Below, in pieces: positions 9,013 to 17,776 of a DNA stretch of 45,793 bases. How positions within the stretch are numbered: the stretch's first letter is position 1; every line of letters begins with the position of its first letter. The stretch lies in the NCBI GenBank assembly GCA_001653155.1, contig BDEJ01000036.1, forward strand, positions 1 to 45,793, given 5' to 3'. The DNA comes from Porphyromonadaceae bacterium H1 (GTDB lineage: Bacteria; Bacteroidota; Bacteroidia; Bacteroidales; Paludibacteraceae). The translations under genes and the position numbers were made by a program. The notes beneath the pieces were generated by a model that saw nothing but the letters and a program-made list of their open reading frames with translations, was not told the DNA's origin and made no database searches.

Positions 9013-10215
9013 TCAGACTTCTAAGTCCCCATCGAATATTTCGTGCCAAGGCAGACCTTGACGGTTAAGTTCTTCCATGAAGGGATCGGGGTTGAATTCC
9101 TCTACGTTCCACACACCGGCCTTACGCCATGCTCCGGTGAAAAACATCATCGCACCTATAGTGGCCGGAACTCCTGTTGTGTAGCTCACACCTTGTGCTC
9201 CTGTTTCTTCGTAGGCTGCTTTGTGACTGCAGTTGTTATATACGTAGTAGCTTCGTTCTTTGCCGTCTTTTATCCCACGGATACGGCATCCGATGGATGT
9301 TTCGCCGGTATAGTTTTCTCCTAAGTCACCCGGGTTCGGAAGTACTGCTTTCAGGAATTGTATCGGAACGATTTTCTGCCCGTTAAATTCAACTTCGTCG
9401 ATACGAGCCATGCCGATGTTTTGTATAACACGCAAGTGGGTCAGGTATTCTTGTCCGAATGTCATCCAGAAGCGAGCTCGTTTTAAGGTCGGGAGGTTTT
9501 TCACCAAAGACTCCAATTCTTCGTGGTAAATTAGGTAGGACTCTTTAGGCCCGATGCCCGGATAGTTGAGAGGCTTGTGTATTTCGTGTGGCTCTGTCTC
9601 TATCCATTTCCCGTTTTCCCAATATTTTCCTTTTTGGGTAACCTCACGAATGTTGATTTCAGGGTTGAAGTTGGTGGCAAAGGCTTTTCCGTGGTCTCCG
9701 GCATTACAGTCCACGATGTCCAGATAATGGATTTCGTCGAAATGATGCTTTGCCGCATAAGCTGTAAATACACTGGTTACTCCGGGGTCAAAACCGCAAC
9801 CGAGTATGGCGGTCAGTCCTGCTTTTTTAAACCGGTCCTGATAGGCCCATTGCCATTTGTACTCGAACTTGGCTTCGTCCAAGGGTTCGTAGTTGGCTGT
9901 ATCGAGATAATTTACACCACATTCCAAACAGGCATCCATAATACTTAGATCCTGATAGGGTAGAGCCACGTTAATAACCAGTTCGGGCTTGAATGTTTTG
10001 AATAATTCCGTCAACTCCGCTACGCTGTCGGCGTCTACCTGTGCTGTTTTTATGCTTACTCCGGTGCGTTTTTTTACATCGGCAGCTATTGCGTCGCATT
10101 TACTTTTGGTACGACTCGCCAACATGATGTCTGTAAATATCTTGCTGTTTTGAGCTACCTTGTTGGCAACTACTGTCCCTACGCCTCCGGCGCCAATAAT
10201 TAAAACTTTTCCCAT
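9013..10215 (-). CDS. Carboxynorspermidine dehydrogenase / saccharopine dehydrogenase family protein
   Basis: This 400-residue oxidoreductase has an N-terminal Rossmann motif, VLIIGAGGVGTVVA, for NAD(P)H. Family stretches include NVALPYQDLSIMDACLE, GVNYLDTANYEP, GCGFDPGVTSVFTAY and GVPATIGAMMFF. In Bacteroidota, proteins of this type are carboxynorspermidine dehydrogenases. They condense aspartate semialdehyde with a diamine in the alternative spermidine route; true saccharopine dehydrogenase is the alternative. The start chosen is ATG at 10215-10213 (MGKVLIIG), directly before the Rossmann strand. A TTG three codons upstream is less likely. It converges on mutB and shares its terminator. The decarboxylase partner of the pathway is not in the window. 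Confidence 0.85.
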   Translation of the reverse strand: MGKVLIIGAGGVGTVVANKVAQNSKIFTDIMLASRTKSKCDAIAADVKKRTGVSIKTAQVDADSVAELTELFKTFKPELVINVALPYQDLSIMDACLECGVNYLDTANYEPLDEAKFEYKWQWAYQDRFKKAGLTAILGCGFDPGVTSVFTAYAAKHHFDEIHYLDIVDCNAGDHGKAFATNFNPEINIREVTQKGKYWENGKWIETEPHEIHKPLNYPGIGPKESYLIYHEELESLVKNLPTLKRARFWMTFGQEYLTHLRVIQNIGMARIDEVEFNGQKIVPIQFLKAVLPNPGDLGENYTGETSIGCRIRGIKDGKERSYYVYNNCSHKAAYEETGAQGVSYTTGVPATIGAMMFFTGAWRKAGVWNVEEFNPDPFMEELNRQGLPWHEIFDGDLEV

Positions 10216-10257
10216 GTTCTTCAATCCTAAAAAATACTGTAGTCAAAAAATATAATG

Positions 10258-10265
10258 CAAAAATA
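10258..10265 (-). promoter_or_regulatory. Putative -7 box for the minus-strand dehydrogenase
   Basis: Read on the minus strand this is TATTTTTG, matching TAnnTTTG, 43 bases before the start codon. I see no -33 TTTG at the usual distance. Confidence 0.4.
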
Positions 10266-10396
10266 AACTTTTTTTGTGAGAACTCTCTGTTTTTGCAGTA
10301 TAAAAACTGCTAAGAGTCTCAAAGGCTTGCCTTTGTTCTCTCTTTAGGCTTTTGGGGACTCCTCAGAAAGAAAAAATACTCTCTTCTTTTAGTCGG

Positions 10397-10428
10397 TTTG
10401 TATATATCATGCTTTTTGTCTATCTTTG
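10397..10428 (+). promoter_or_regulatory. Consensus Bacteroidota sigma promoter of rpsA
   Basis: TTTG (10397-10400) and TATCTTTG (10421-10428) are separated by 20 bases, matching the -33 / -7 consensus exactly. Transcription should begin near 10434, leaving a leader of about 60 AT-rich bases before rpsA. Confidence 0.8.
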
Positions 10429-10495
10429 CGGGCAATTTTTTTTAATCAACATAATGTCTAACCTACTATAATTTAGTAAAAACAAAATTTTAGAA

Positions 10496-12571
10496 ATGGA
10501 AGAACAAACAATCCTTCCCGAAGAAGTAAAACCCGAACTTGAAGCAACGCTATCACAACCGCAGGAACAAGAAGCGGTTATAGAAGAAGCTCCGAGCCAA
10601 GCAAAAAAAGAAAAAGTAGCCGCTCCGGTCGTTGAAGCAGAATTCGACTGGGATGCCTATGAAAAGGGAGACAGCTTTTCCGCCGAGTCGAAAGCTGAGC
10701 TCGAAAAGATGTACGACAACACGCTTACAGCTATTAAGGATAAAGAAGTTGTCGAAGGTACTGTTATCTCGATTAATAAACGAGAAGTTGTTGTAAACGT
10801 TGGCTATAAATCCGATGGGGTCGTTCCTATGAGCGAATTCCGCTACAACCCCGAACTGAAAGTAGGTGATAAGGTCGAAGTTTATATTGAAAGTCAGGAA
10901 GATAAAAAAGGACAGCTTTTGCTGTCGCACAAACAGGCGCGTGCTTCCCGTTCCTGGGAGCGTGTTAATGCAGCTCTTGAGTCGCAAGAGATTGTAAAAG
11001 GCTTCATCAAGTGCCGTACGAAAGGTGGTATGATCGTTGACGTATTCGGTATCGAAGCTTTCTTGCCCGGATCGCAAATTGACGTGAAGCCCATTCGCGA
11101 CTACGATGTTTTTGTGGGTAAAACCATGGAATTCAAAGTGGTTAAGATTAATCACGAATATAAAAATGTTGTTGTTTCTCACAAGGCTCTTATCGAAGCC
11201 GAACTCGAGCAACAAAAGAAAGAAATCATCGGCAAGCTTCAGAAAGGTCAAGTTCTTGAAGGAGTTGTTAAGAATATCACCTCCTATGGTGTATTCATCG
11301 ACTTGGGAGGCGTTGACGGTTTGATTCACATTACAGATCTTTCCTGGGGACGTGTTACGCATCCGGATGAAGTTGTTGAGTTGGATCAAAAACTCAATGT
11401 TGTTATCCTTGATTTTGACGACGAAAAGAGACGAATTGCTCTCGGCTTGAAGCAACTTTCCCCTCATCCATGGGATGCCTTGGATCCCAATCTCAAAGTG
11501 GGCGACAAGATTACCGGAAAGGTGGTTGTGATGGCCGATTATGGAGCTTTCGTAGAAATTGCTCCGGGTGTTGAAGGCTTGATTCACGTTTCGGAAATGA
11601 GCTGGTCGCAACACCTGCGTTCCGCTCAAGACTTCCTGAAAGTGGGCGATGAGGTAGAAAGTGTTATTTTGACAATCGATCGCGAAGACCGAAAGATATC
11701 CTTGGGTATCAAGCAGCTCAAAGCCGACCCATGGGAGGATGTGGAAACACGCTACCCGGTAGGAAGCCACCACACGGCAAGAGTACGCAACTTTACAAAC
11801 TTCGGTGTATTTGTTGAGATAGAAGAAGGAATTGACGGATTGGTTCATATCTCCGACCTTTCTTGGACGAAGAAAGTGAAACATCCTTCCGAATTTACTC
11901 AAATAGGTGCTGATATGGAAGTTGCTGTTCTCGAAATTGATAAAGAGAGCCGCCGTCTTAGTCTTGGACACAAGCAAGTTGAAGAAAATCCTTGGGAAGT
12001 ATTGGAAACTGTGTTCGAACCCGACAGCATTCATGAGGGTATCGTAGTTGAAATCCTTGATAAGGGAGCTGTAATTGCTCTTCCCTATGGTGTCGAAGGT
12101 TTTGCTACTCCGAAACATCTCGTTAAGGAGGACGGATCGCAGGCTCAGATTGACGAGAAGCTGCCGTTTAAGGTGATAGAATTCAATAAAGACTCCAAGC
12201 GTATTTTCCTTTCGCACAGCCGCATTCATGATAGCGCCAAGCGTGCCGAGAAAGGCGAAGCCGGAGGAGAAACGGATTCCGCTCCTAAAAAATCGAGAAG
12301 AAGCAAGAAGGAAGATAATCCGATCAACCTGATTGCTCCCATGGAGAAAACCACTTTAGGTGATATCCAATCTCTGGCTGACTTGAAAGAACAACTTGAT
12401 AGCGAAGCCGCCGGAGCGGAGAAAAAAGCTGCAAAAAAAACGACTAAGAAAGCTGTAAAAGAAGAAGCTGAAGAAGGCGAAAAAGCAGCTAAAACCAAAG
12501 CTAAAAAAACAGCTAAAAAAGAAGAGGACGCAAATGCCGAACAGGCCGAGGAGCTCGCTCCTGAAGCATAA
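10496..12571 (+). CDS. rpsA: 30S ribosomal protein S1
   Basis: This 691-residue RNA-binding protein of the small ribosomal subunit helps load mRNA lacking strong Shine-Dalgarno sequences. Six S1 domains can be traced at about residues 85-155, 165-235, 250-320, 335-405, 420-490 and 505-575. The third to fifth carry the familiar YGVFIDLGGVDGLIHITDLSW-type core. The N-terminus (1-80) is acidic. The C-terminus (about 590-691) is a low-complexity Lys/Ala/Glu tail with KKTTKKAVKEEAEE-like repeats, typical of Bacteroidota S1 proteins. It is a single-gene unit with its own promoter and terminator. Confidence 0.96.
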   Translation: MEEQTILPEEVKPELEATLSQPQEQEAVIEEAPSQAKKEKVAAPVVEAEFDWDAYEKGDSFSAESKAELEKMYDNTLTAIKDKEVVEGTVISINKREVVVNVGYKSDGVVPMSEFRYNPELKVGDKVEVYIESQEDKKGQLLLSHKQARASRSWERVNAALESQEIVKGFIKCRTKGGMIVDVFGIEAFLPGSQIDVKPIRDYDVFVGKTMEFKVVKINHEYKNVVVSHKALIEAELEQQKKEIIGKLQKGQVLEGVVKNITSYGVFIDLGGVDGLIHITDLSWGRVTHPDEVVELDQKLNVVILDFDDEKRRIALGLKQLSPHPWDALDPNLKVGDKITGKVVVMADYGAFVEIAPGVEGLIHVSEMSWSQHLRSAQDFLKVGDEVESVILTIDREDRKISLGIKQLKADPWEDVETRYPVGSHHTARVRNFTNFGVFVEIEEGIDGLVHISDLSWTKKVKHPSEFTQIGADMEVAVLEIDKESRRLSLGHKQVEENPWEVLETVFEPDSIHEGIVVEILDKGAVIALPYGVEGFATPKHLVKEDGSQAQIDEKLPFKVIEFNKDSKRIFLSHSRIHDSAKRAEKGEAGGETDSAPKKSRRSKKEDNPINLIAPMEKTTLGDIQSLADLKEQLDSEAAGAEKKAAKKTTKKAVKEEAEEGEKAAKTKAKKTAKKEEDANAEQAEELAPEA

Positions 12572-12595
12572 TTCTTGGCATGCCTCAATAGACAT

Positions 12596-12639
12596 AAAGA
12601 CAGCCTGGAGCATCAATCGCTTCGGGCTGTCTTTGTTTT
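12596..12639 (+). terminator. Rho-independent terminator of rpsA
   Basis: A 10-bp stem (AAAGACAGCC with GGCTGTCTTT) is followed by a T-rich stretch. It begins 24 bases after the rpsA stop. Confidence 0.85.
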
Positions 12640-12705
12640 CTTCTGGTTTTATTTCCTTGTTTGTTAGTGTTTTATTCTTTCTTGCTGAAATAATTAAGGC
12701 GTTTT

Positions 12706-12736
12706 TTTGTGTGTTGTTTGAAAATAACTATCTTTG
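12706..12736 (+). promoter_or_regulatory. Promoter of the CAT-anticodon tRNA
   Basis: TTTG (12706-12709) and TATCTTTG (12729-12736) are spaced by 19 bases, a full match to the Bacteroidota consensus. They lie 12 bases before the tRNA. Confidence 0.8.
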
Positions 12737-12748
12737 CACCTCGAAATT

Positions 12749-12822
12749 GGCGGGATAGCTCAGATGGTTAGAGCGTCGGATTCATAACCCGGAGGTCACG
12801 AGTTCAACTCTCGTTCCCGCTA
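12749..12822 (+). tRNA. tRNA-Met (CAT)
   Basis: A 74-base cloverleaf. The acceptor stem GGCGGGA pairs with TCCCGCT (first pair G-U), with discriminator A. The D-arm carries AGCTCAGATGGTTAGAGC, the anticodon CAT is at 12783-12785, and the T-arm contains GTTCAAC. The anticodon stem lacks the three G-C pairs of an initiator, so this is more likely an elongator. An isoleucine tRNA with a modified C34 (tRNA-Ile2) also reads CAT and cannot be excluded. Confidence 0.92.
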
Positions 12823-12829
12823 CTTGTAT

Positions 12830-12879
12830 AAAAGAATCGTTCGAATGGTCAGAAGAAAGCCTGTGAGCGATTCTTTTTT
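12830..12879 (+). terminator. Terminator after tRNA-Met
   Basis: A 10-bp stem (AAAAGAATCG with CGATTCTTTT) with a 28-base loop is followed by more T. It lies directly downstream of the tRNA. Confidence 0.75.
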
Positions 12880-12901
12880 CTTTCAATCCATACCCACACT
12901 C

Positions 12902-12926
12902 CTTTCTTTCTTTCTTTCTTTCTTTC
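12902..12926. repeat. CTTT tetranucleotide repeat, about six copies
   Basis: Six perfect CTTT units plus one base lie between the tRNA terminator and the PUL. Short tandem repeats of this kind can change copy number by slippage. It is 257 bases upstream of the fecR start and outside any gene. Confidence 0.9.
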
Positions 12927-13182
12927 ACGTGCTGTTAATGCTTTTTTTGTCCGTAGCTCTACAGCGGAAATTTCCTCTCTGTGATTTTTTTTGAAAAATT
13001 TTTCTTTCTCAGGTTGGGTCTTTGTCGGCTTAGTTGTTATCTCTTAATGTGTGAGGAGTAAAAGACGTTGTAGTAGTATTATTACGATGTCCTCATGTTG
13101 GGAGATTGTTTTGAGCTTGACTATGTGATGTGTATCTGTTTGTTTTTAATAAGATAAGCTCATTTGATAATGGATTTTAGGT
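12927..13182 (+). other. Region upstream of the PUL with no gene
   Basis: These bases are AT-rich and hold no convincing reading frame, RNA gene or consensus housekeeping promoter. A promoter recognised by an ECF sigma factor could be hidden here, because the downstream genes encode a FecR/STN signalling pair, but I cannot identify its boxes. No sigma factor gene is present in the place where one usually precedes fecR. Confidence 0.6.
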
Positions 13183-14190
13183 ATGATGAAGATGAATATT
13201 GAAGAGATGCATCGCTTGGCTGTCCAGTACTTTGAGGGAAGTATTTCTCCGGAGGCTGAATTATTGCTTTTTGCTTTTGTAAAAGAGGCTGATGGCAATA
13301 AAAACTTGTTTCGCGAGTGGGAAAATGAATGGATGCAGACAGCTCCTATGTCCGAAAAAACAGAGCGTGCTTGGCATCAGTTTAATTGGCGCATGAGGCT
13401 GAGAGAGGAACTTCAGGCTACAGACTCCCAAACCCCTGCTTCGTACAAAATTAAATCTCCCGGATCCTTTGTGCGGATTGCTGCTGTTGTTGCTTTACTT
13501 GTCTCTTTGTCGATAGGTGGTTTTATGTATTTGAGGCAGGATGATGGATATCTTTATGCGGTAGAGGCTCCTTACGGAGAAAAGAGCAAACTAACTCTCC
13601 GTGACGGAAGTGTTGTCTGGGTTAACTCTGGCTCGAAGCTCTTTTATGCTCATACTGATTTTTCTTCCGACATTAGAGTGAAGTTGGAAGGAGAGGCTTT
13701 CTTTGATGTAGCTAAGGATTCCCGGCGTAAGTTTGTTGTTGAAACCTCTGCTTACGACATCGAAGTACACGGAACGAGATTTAATGTTACGGCTTATGAA
13801 GACGATCCGATTGTGACTACTACCCTTCTTGAGGGGAGTATACAGCTCAATCGAAAAGATGGGCAGACTCAGGTGAAACCCGGACAGTCCGTTATTTTCG
13901 ATAAAAACAGCGGTGCTATGGAAATAGCCGAAGTAGATGCATCGGATTTTGGAAAATGGATTGAGAATACCATTATTTACGAAAATATAAGTCTTGGAGA
14001 TTTAGTGAAAAAGCTTTCTCGGAGCTATAATGTTTCTATTCGTTTGGAATCCGACCAGCTTGCCGAGAAACGTTTTAATATTTCTTTGCGTAACGGTGAA
14101 ACCGTAACCGATGTGATGAGAGCCATTGAAAGAATACTTTATGTGAAAGTCGATTCCAGTGCGACAAACAATTACGTAATAAAAGAATAA
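13183..14190 (+). CDS. FecR-family anti-sigma factor / signal transducer of the PUL
   Basis: This 335-residue inner-membrane protein has three parts. The cytoplasmic N-terminal part (about 1-95) would bind an ECF sigma factor. One membrane segment follows at about 96-117. The periplasmic FecR domain (about 124-215) contains GSVVWVNSGSKLFY, EGEAFFDVAK and VHGTRFNVTAYED. A C-terminal DUF4974-type domain (about 265-333) would contact the signalling domain of the SusC receptor. In known systems it relays substrate binding at the outer membrane to the sigma factor. Here no ECF sigma gene is adjacent, so the partner must be elsewhere. It lies 55 bases before susC on the same strand. Confidence 0.93.
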   Translation: MMKMNIEEMHRLAVQYFEGSISPEAELLLFAFVKEADGNKNLFREWENEWMQTAPMSEKTERAWHQFNWRMRLREELQATDSQTPASYKIKSPGSFVRIAAVVALLVSLSIGGFMYLRQDDGYLYAVEAPYGEKSKLTLRDGSVVWVNSGSKLFYAHTDFSSDIRVKLEGEAFFDVAKDSRRKFVVETSAYDIEVHGTRFNVTAYEDDPIVTTTLLEGSIQLNRKDGQTQVKPGQSVIFDKNSGAMEIAEVDASDFGKWIENTIIYENISLGDLVKKLSRSYNVSIRLESDQLAEKRFNISLRNGETVTDVMRAIERILYVKVDSSATNNYVIKE

Positions 14191-14245
14191 TATTTTTCTT
14201 GAAAATAATCAATTAACTTAATCAATAATAAATTTAAAGTACCAA

Positions 14246-17200
14246 ATGAAAAAACAGGCTGTAATTTTACTTTTTATGTTTTTGAGTATTGGGGGATGGG
14301 GGCTTCGTGCTCAGAAAGTAACGAAAATCTTTACTGCTACTCCTCTAAAGACTGTATTGAAAGAAATTGAGCAACAGACGGGCTTTTCCATTGTTTATAA
14401 GACTGATGAGATAAGCGAAAGCAAGCCCATCGACGCCAACTTTCAGAATGTAGATCTTAAAGTTGTTCTTAAACAAATTTTGGGTGAGAACTTAGACTTT
14501 TCGCTTGAAAACAAGATGATTGTCATCTATAAGAGAGGAACTAACCCTGCTTCGCTTAGTCCGGTCAAGGCTAAAACCAAGCAGGTATCAGGTGTGGTAA
14601 CGGACTCTTCGGGTGAGCCTTTGATTGGAGTTTCAGTTAAAGTAAAGGGAACTACCAATGGGATTATGACTGATCTTGATGGAGCTTTTCAGCTTAAAAA
14701 CGTACCGGAGAACGGAGAGTTGGAGTTTTCCTACATCGGGATGCAGGCTCAAAGTGTTTCGGTATCAGGTCGTAATGTCTTTAATGTGTCGCTTCAGGAA
14801 GACTCCAAAGTTCTTGAAGAAGTTGTCGTTACTGCCATGGGTATCGAGCGGAAAGCCAAATCTCTCACTTATGCAACTCAAAAGATGGATAACGAAGAGT
14901 TGATGCGTGTTCAGGATGCTAACTTTATCAACTCTTTGCAAGGAAAAGCTGCCGGCTTGAGTATTACGCCCAGTGTAGGAGGTGCCGGAGGTGCTTCTAA
15001 GATCATTTTAAGGGGTAATAAGTCGGTATTAGGTAATAATGCTCCCTTGATTGTTGTGGATGGAATCCCTATGAATAACGCAGTAAGCAGTCGGGTGAGT
15101 GATGGACTGAGCTTAGATTATTCGTCTAATTCGGAAGGCGCTGATGCTTTGTCGTCTCTTAACCCGGATGATATTGAGAATATCAATATTTTGAAGGGGG
15201 CTAATGCTGCAGCGCTTTACGGTAGTCTTGCTTCCAATGGAGTTTTGGTAATTACAACTAAAAAAGGACGTGAGGGCACCTTATCCGTGAATGTGTCTTC
15301 TAATGCTACTTTTGAAGCACCGTTGTTACTTCCTCAACTCCAGAATCTTTATGGTCCGGAAGTAAATCCGGTTTCGAATAGCATCAGTTTGGGAAGTTGG
15401 GGAAAACGTATCTCCGAAATGACAGCAGAAGAACTGGCTATTAAAAATTTAACAAGTAGTCCTCAAAACTATGTTAGTGACTTTTTTAATGTCGGTAGTG
15501 TTTTAAATAACTCCGTTTCTATTGCTGGGGGGACAAAGAATATTCGGAACTATTTCTCTTATGGCAATACCCTTTCGAATGGTATGATTGCCAATAATAC
15601 ATTTGTTCGGCATAACTTCGCTTTTCGGCAGAGTTACAATCTCTTCAAGGAGCGACTCAAGATAGATATGTCTGTTAACTATCTGAATCAGACTACTCGG
15701 AACAGGCCGGGTGGAGGGAAAGTTATGAACCCCTTGTTCGACTTATATACTGCTCCGCGTAATATTGATATGAATTATTACAGACAAAATTACAAAATAG
15801 AGGATGCAACATGGAACTCCCATCCTCAGGGCGTGTATGTGCCTAAAGGTGCATCGTGGGTATATGATCCTAACATCGTTGTTAAATTGAAGGGCCCTAA
15901 GCAACATTGGTTTACCGAATCGGCATCTCACAATAACCCCTACTGGTTGATCAATATGAACCAATCCGAAAATATCCAAGAACGAGTATATGGCTATTTA
16001 TCGGGAAATGTTCGCTTACTCGAGGGTTTATCGCTTCAAGGGCGTTTGAGCATGGATGTTTCGAGAACCGATGGTATATCGAAACGTTATGCTACCACAC
16101 AAAACGTAGCAACCTACGAAGACTTTGGAGTCTATTATCAAGGAGACTCTCAGAGACAAGAAGTGTATCTGGACTGGATGTTGAACTATAATAAGGAACT
16201 GGGAGATTTTTCTGTTTCTGCTTCTACCGGTTATACCGGAAATCGTAGCGTGTCCACAGGATATACTATCTATACCCCTGCGACGATTGGGCACGGTGAC
16301 CGCCGGAAACCCTCTACGGAAGTCAATATTTTTGATTTCAGAGCCGGCTTGGAAGGTGGACGTAATTCGACTATCGACATCGATTGGGCGGAAGGGGCCT
16401 TTTTCACCGGACAACTCGGATATCGAGATATGGTTTATCTTGAAGGGAGTTATCGTCAGGATTGGTATCGTGCATTTAAACAATTTTCTCGATTGGGACT
16501 TCCGGATAACTACGGATACTTCTCTATGGGAGCCAATGCTTTATTGCATTCTATGCTTAAATTACCGGATTTTTGGAATCACATGAAATTACGCATATCC
16601 TATAGTGAGGTGGGGAACTCTATTCCCGATAAAGCCTATCACTTTGCAAAAAAGAATTTTAGAACAGGGGCTGTAGAGCTTTCTCCTTGGGCCGAATTTA
16701 AGACACCTATTCCCGAAAAAACGCGTTCCATAGAAGGTGGTTTCGATGCTTCCTTTTTTAACAATGCACTTAACTGGGATTTAACTTTATACCACTCGGT
16801 GCTTCAAAATGCTTATATGGAAGTGACTGCAGGGACAAAGATTCGTCCGGTAAATTCGAGCGCCATAAGAAACATGGGGATAGAGAATTCTATTTCTTAT
16901 GCTTTGAATTTGACTCGTAATTTGATGTGGAAAACGGGATTGAACTTTTCTTACAACGATAATAAGATTCTGGAGGCTTATACCGATCCGACTACAGGAG
17001 CAAAATTTTATCACACCCAAAGCATCGGCTGGGGAGGGAAAATCCAGATTAAATATAAAGAAGGCGGAAGCTACGGAGATATGTATGCAACGGATTTTGC
17101 GCGTAATTCCGATGGAAGCCTGAAGTTGAACCCCAACGGAAGTCCTATTCGTGATAACGAGTCCTATGGACGTTTTATTGGTAACATGAATGCTCCCTGG

Positions 17201-17752
17201 TTGTTGGGTTGGAATAACACATTCACTTATAAAGGACTTTCTCTTTACTTCTTGATCGATGGAAAAATCGGTGGTAAGGTCGTTTCTTTTACGGAAGCGT
17301 ATTTGGACTATAACGGACTTTCGCCCCGTAGTGCAGCACCTCGTCTCTTGTATGAACAGGATCCGGCTGGCCTGACTTACACTTACGTTGATCCTCAATC
17401 CGGTGCAACCATAAGTCTTCCCGGGATGCGTCTCCCTGACGGACAACTGACTTCCATCCGGAATTATTTTATGGCTCTTGGAGGAGACGCTCCTTTCTCC
17501 TCAGAATATGTATACGATGCAACAAATTTCCGTTTGCGGGAATTGTCTCTCGGATATACATTCAAAGATCTCTTCGGGGCCTCGAAGAATTTGTCTCTTT
17601 CTCTTATAGGACGTAACTTATTCTTCTTGTACAACAAGGCTCCTATCGATCCGGATGCGTCCTTGTCTTCAGCCAATGGCTTGGGTAGTGTGGACTTCTT
17701 TAATATGCCTACTTCCCGTTCGCTCGGACTTTCCTGCACACTTACTTTTTAA
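14246..17752 (+). CDS. SusC/RagA-family TonB-dependent outer-membrane transporter with STN domain
   Basis: This 1168-residue transporter should import large oligosaccharides through the outer membrane. Domains in order: signal peptide (1-23, ending LRAQ); STN secretin/TonB short domain (about 24-97), used for signalling to FecR; a carboxypeptidase-regulatory-like domain (about 112-190; VSGVVTDSSGEPLIGVSVKV); a TonB-box-like EEVVVTAMG (191-199); a plug (about 205-330, with RGNKSVLGNNAPLIVVDGIP); and a beta-barrel ending in Phe. The STN extension fits the upstream FecR. susD follows after 24 bases. Given the GH85 and sialidase neighbours, the likely substrate is an N-glycan, which is inference. 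Confidence 0.95.
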   Translation: MKKQAVILLFMFLSIGGWGLRAQKVTKIFTATPLKTVLKEIEQQTGFSIVYKTDEISESKPIDANFQNVDLKVVLKQILGENLDFSLENKMIVIYKRGTNPASLSPVKAKTKQVSGVVTDSSGEPLIGVSVKVKGTTNGIMTDLDGAFQLKNVPENGELEFSYIGMQAQSVSVSGRNVFNVSLQEDSKVLEEVVVTAMGIERKAKSLTYATQKMDNEELMRVQDANFINSLQGKAAGLSITPSVGGAGGASKIILRGNKSVLGNNAPLIVVDGIPMNNAVSSRVSDGLSLDYSSNSEGADALSSLNPDDIENINILKGANAAALYGSLASNGVLVITTKKGREGTLSVNVSSNATFEAPLLLPQLQNLYGPEVNPVSNSISLGSWGKRISEMTAEELAIKNLTSSPQNYVSDFFNVGSVLNNSVSIAGGTKNIRNYFSYGNTLSNGMIANNTFVRHNFAFRQSYNLFKERLKIDMSVNYLNQTTRNRPGGGKVMNPLFDLYTAPRNIDMNYYRQNYKIEDATWNSHPQGVYVPKGASWVYDPNIVVKLKGPKQHWFTESASHNNPYWLINMNQSENIQERVYGYLSGNVRLLEGLSLQGRLSMDVSRTDGISKRYATTQNVATYEDFGVYYQGDSQRQEVYLDWMLNYNKELGDFSVSASTGYTGNRSVSTGYTIYTPATIGHGDRRKPSTEVNIFDFRAGLEGGRNSTIDIDWAEGAFFTGQLGYRDMVYLEGSYRQDWYRAFKQFSRLGLPDNYGYFSMGANALLHSMLKLPDFWNHMKLRISYSEVGNSIPDKAYHFAKKNFRTGAVELSPWAEFKTPIPEKTRSIEGGFDASFFNNALNWDLTLYHSVLQNAYMEVTAGTKIRPVNSSAIRNMGIENSISYALNLTRNLMWKTGLNFSYNDNKILEAYTDPTTGAKFYHTQSIGWGGKIQIKYKEGGSYGDMYATDFARNSDGSLKLNPNGSPIRDNESYGRFIGNMNAPWLLGWNNTFTYKGLSLYFLIDGKIGGKVVSFTEAYLDYNGLSPRSAAPRLLYEQDPAGLTYTYVDPQSGATISLPGMRLPDGQLTSIRNYFMALGGDAPFSSEYVYDATNFRLRELSLGYTFKDLFGASKNLSLSLIGRNLFFLYNKAPIDPDASLSSANGLGSVDFFNMPTSRSLGLSCTLTF

Positions 17753-17776
17753 ACTATTACAGAAAAATACGAAAAT

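Noticed and set aside
10216-10224. TTG start for the minus-strand dehydrogenase
   Set aside because: ATG at 10215 directly precedes the Rossmann strand, as in the family; the extra three codons add nothing recognisable.
10553-12229. 558-codon open frame antisense to rpsA
   Set aside because: It lies wholly opposite a conserved gene and shows no known family; it is a product of codon bias.
12902-12926. CRISPR-like repeat
   Set aside because: It is a simple four-base tandem repeat without spacers, and no cas genes are present.
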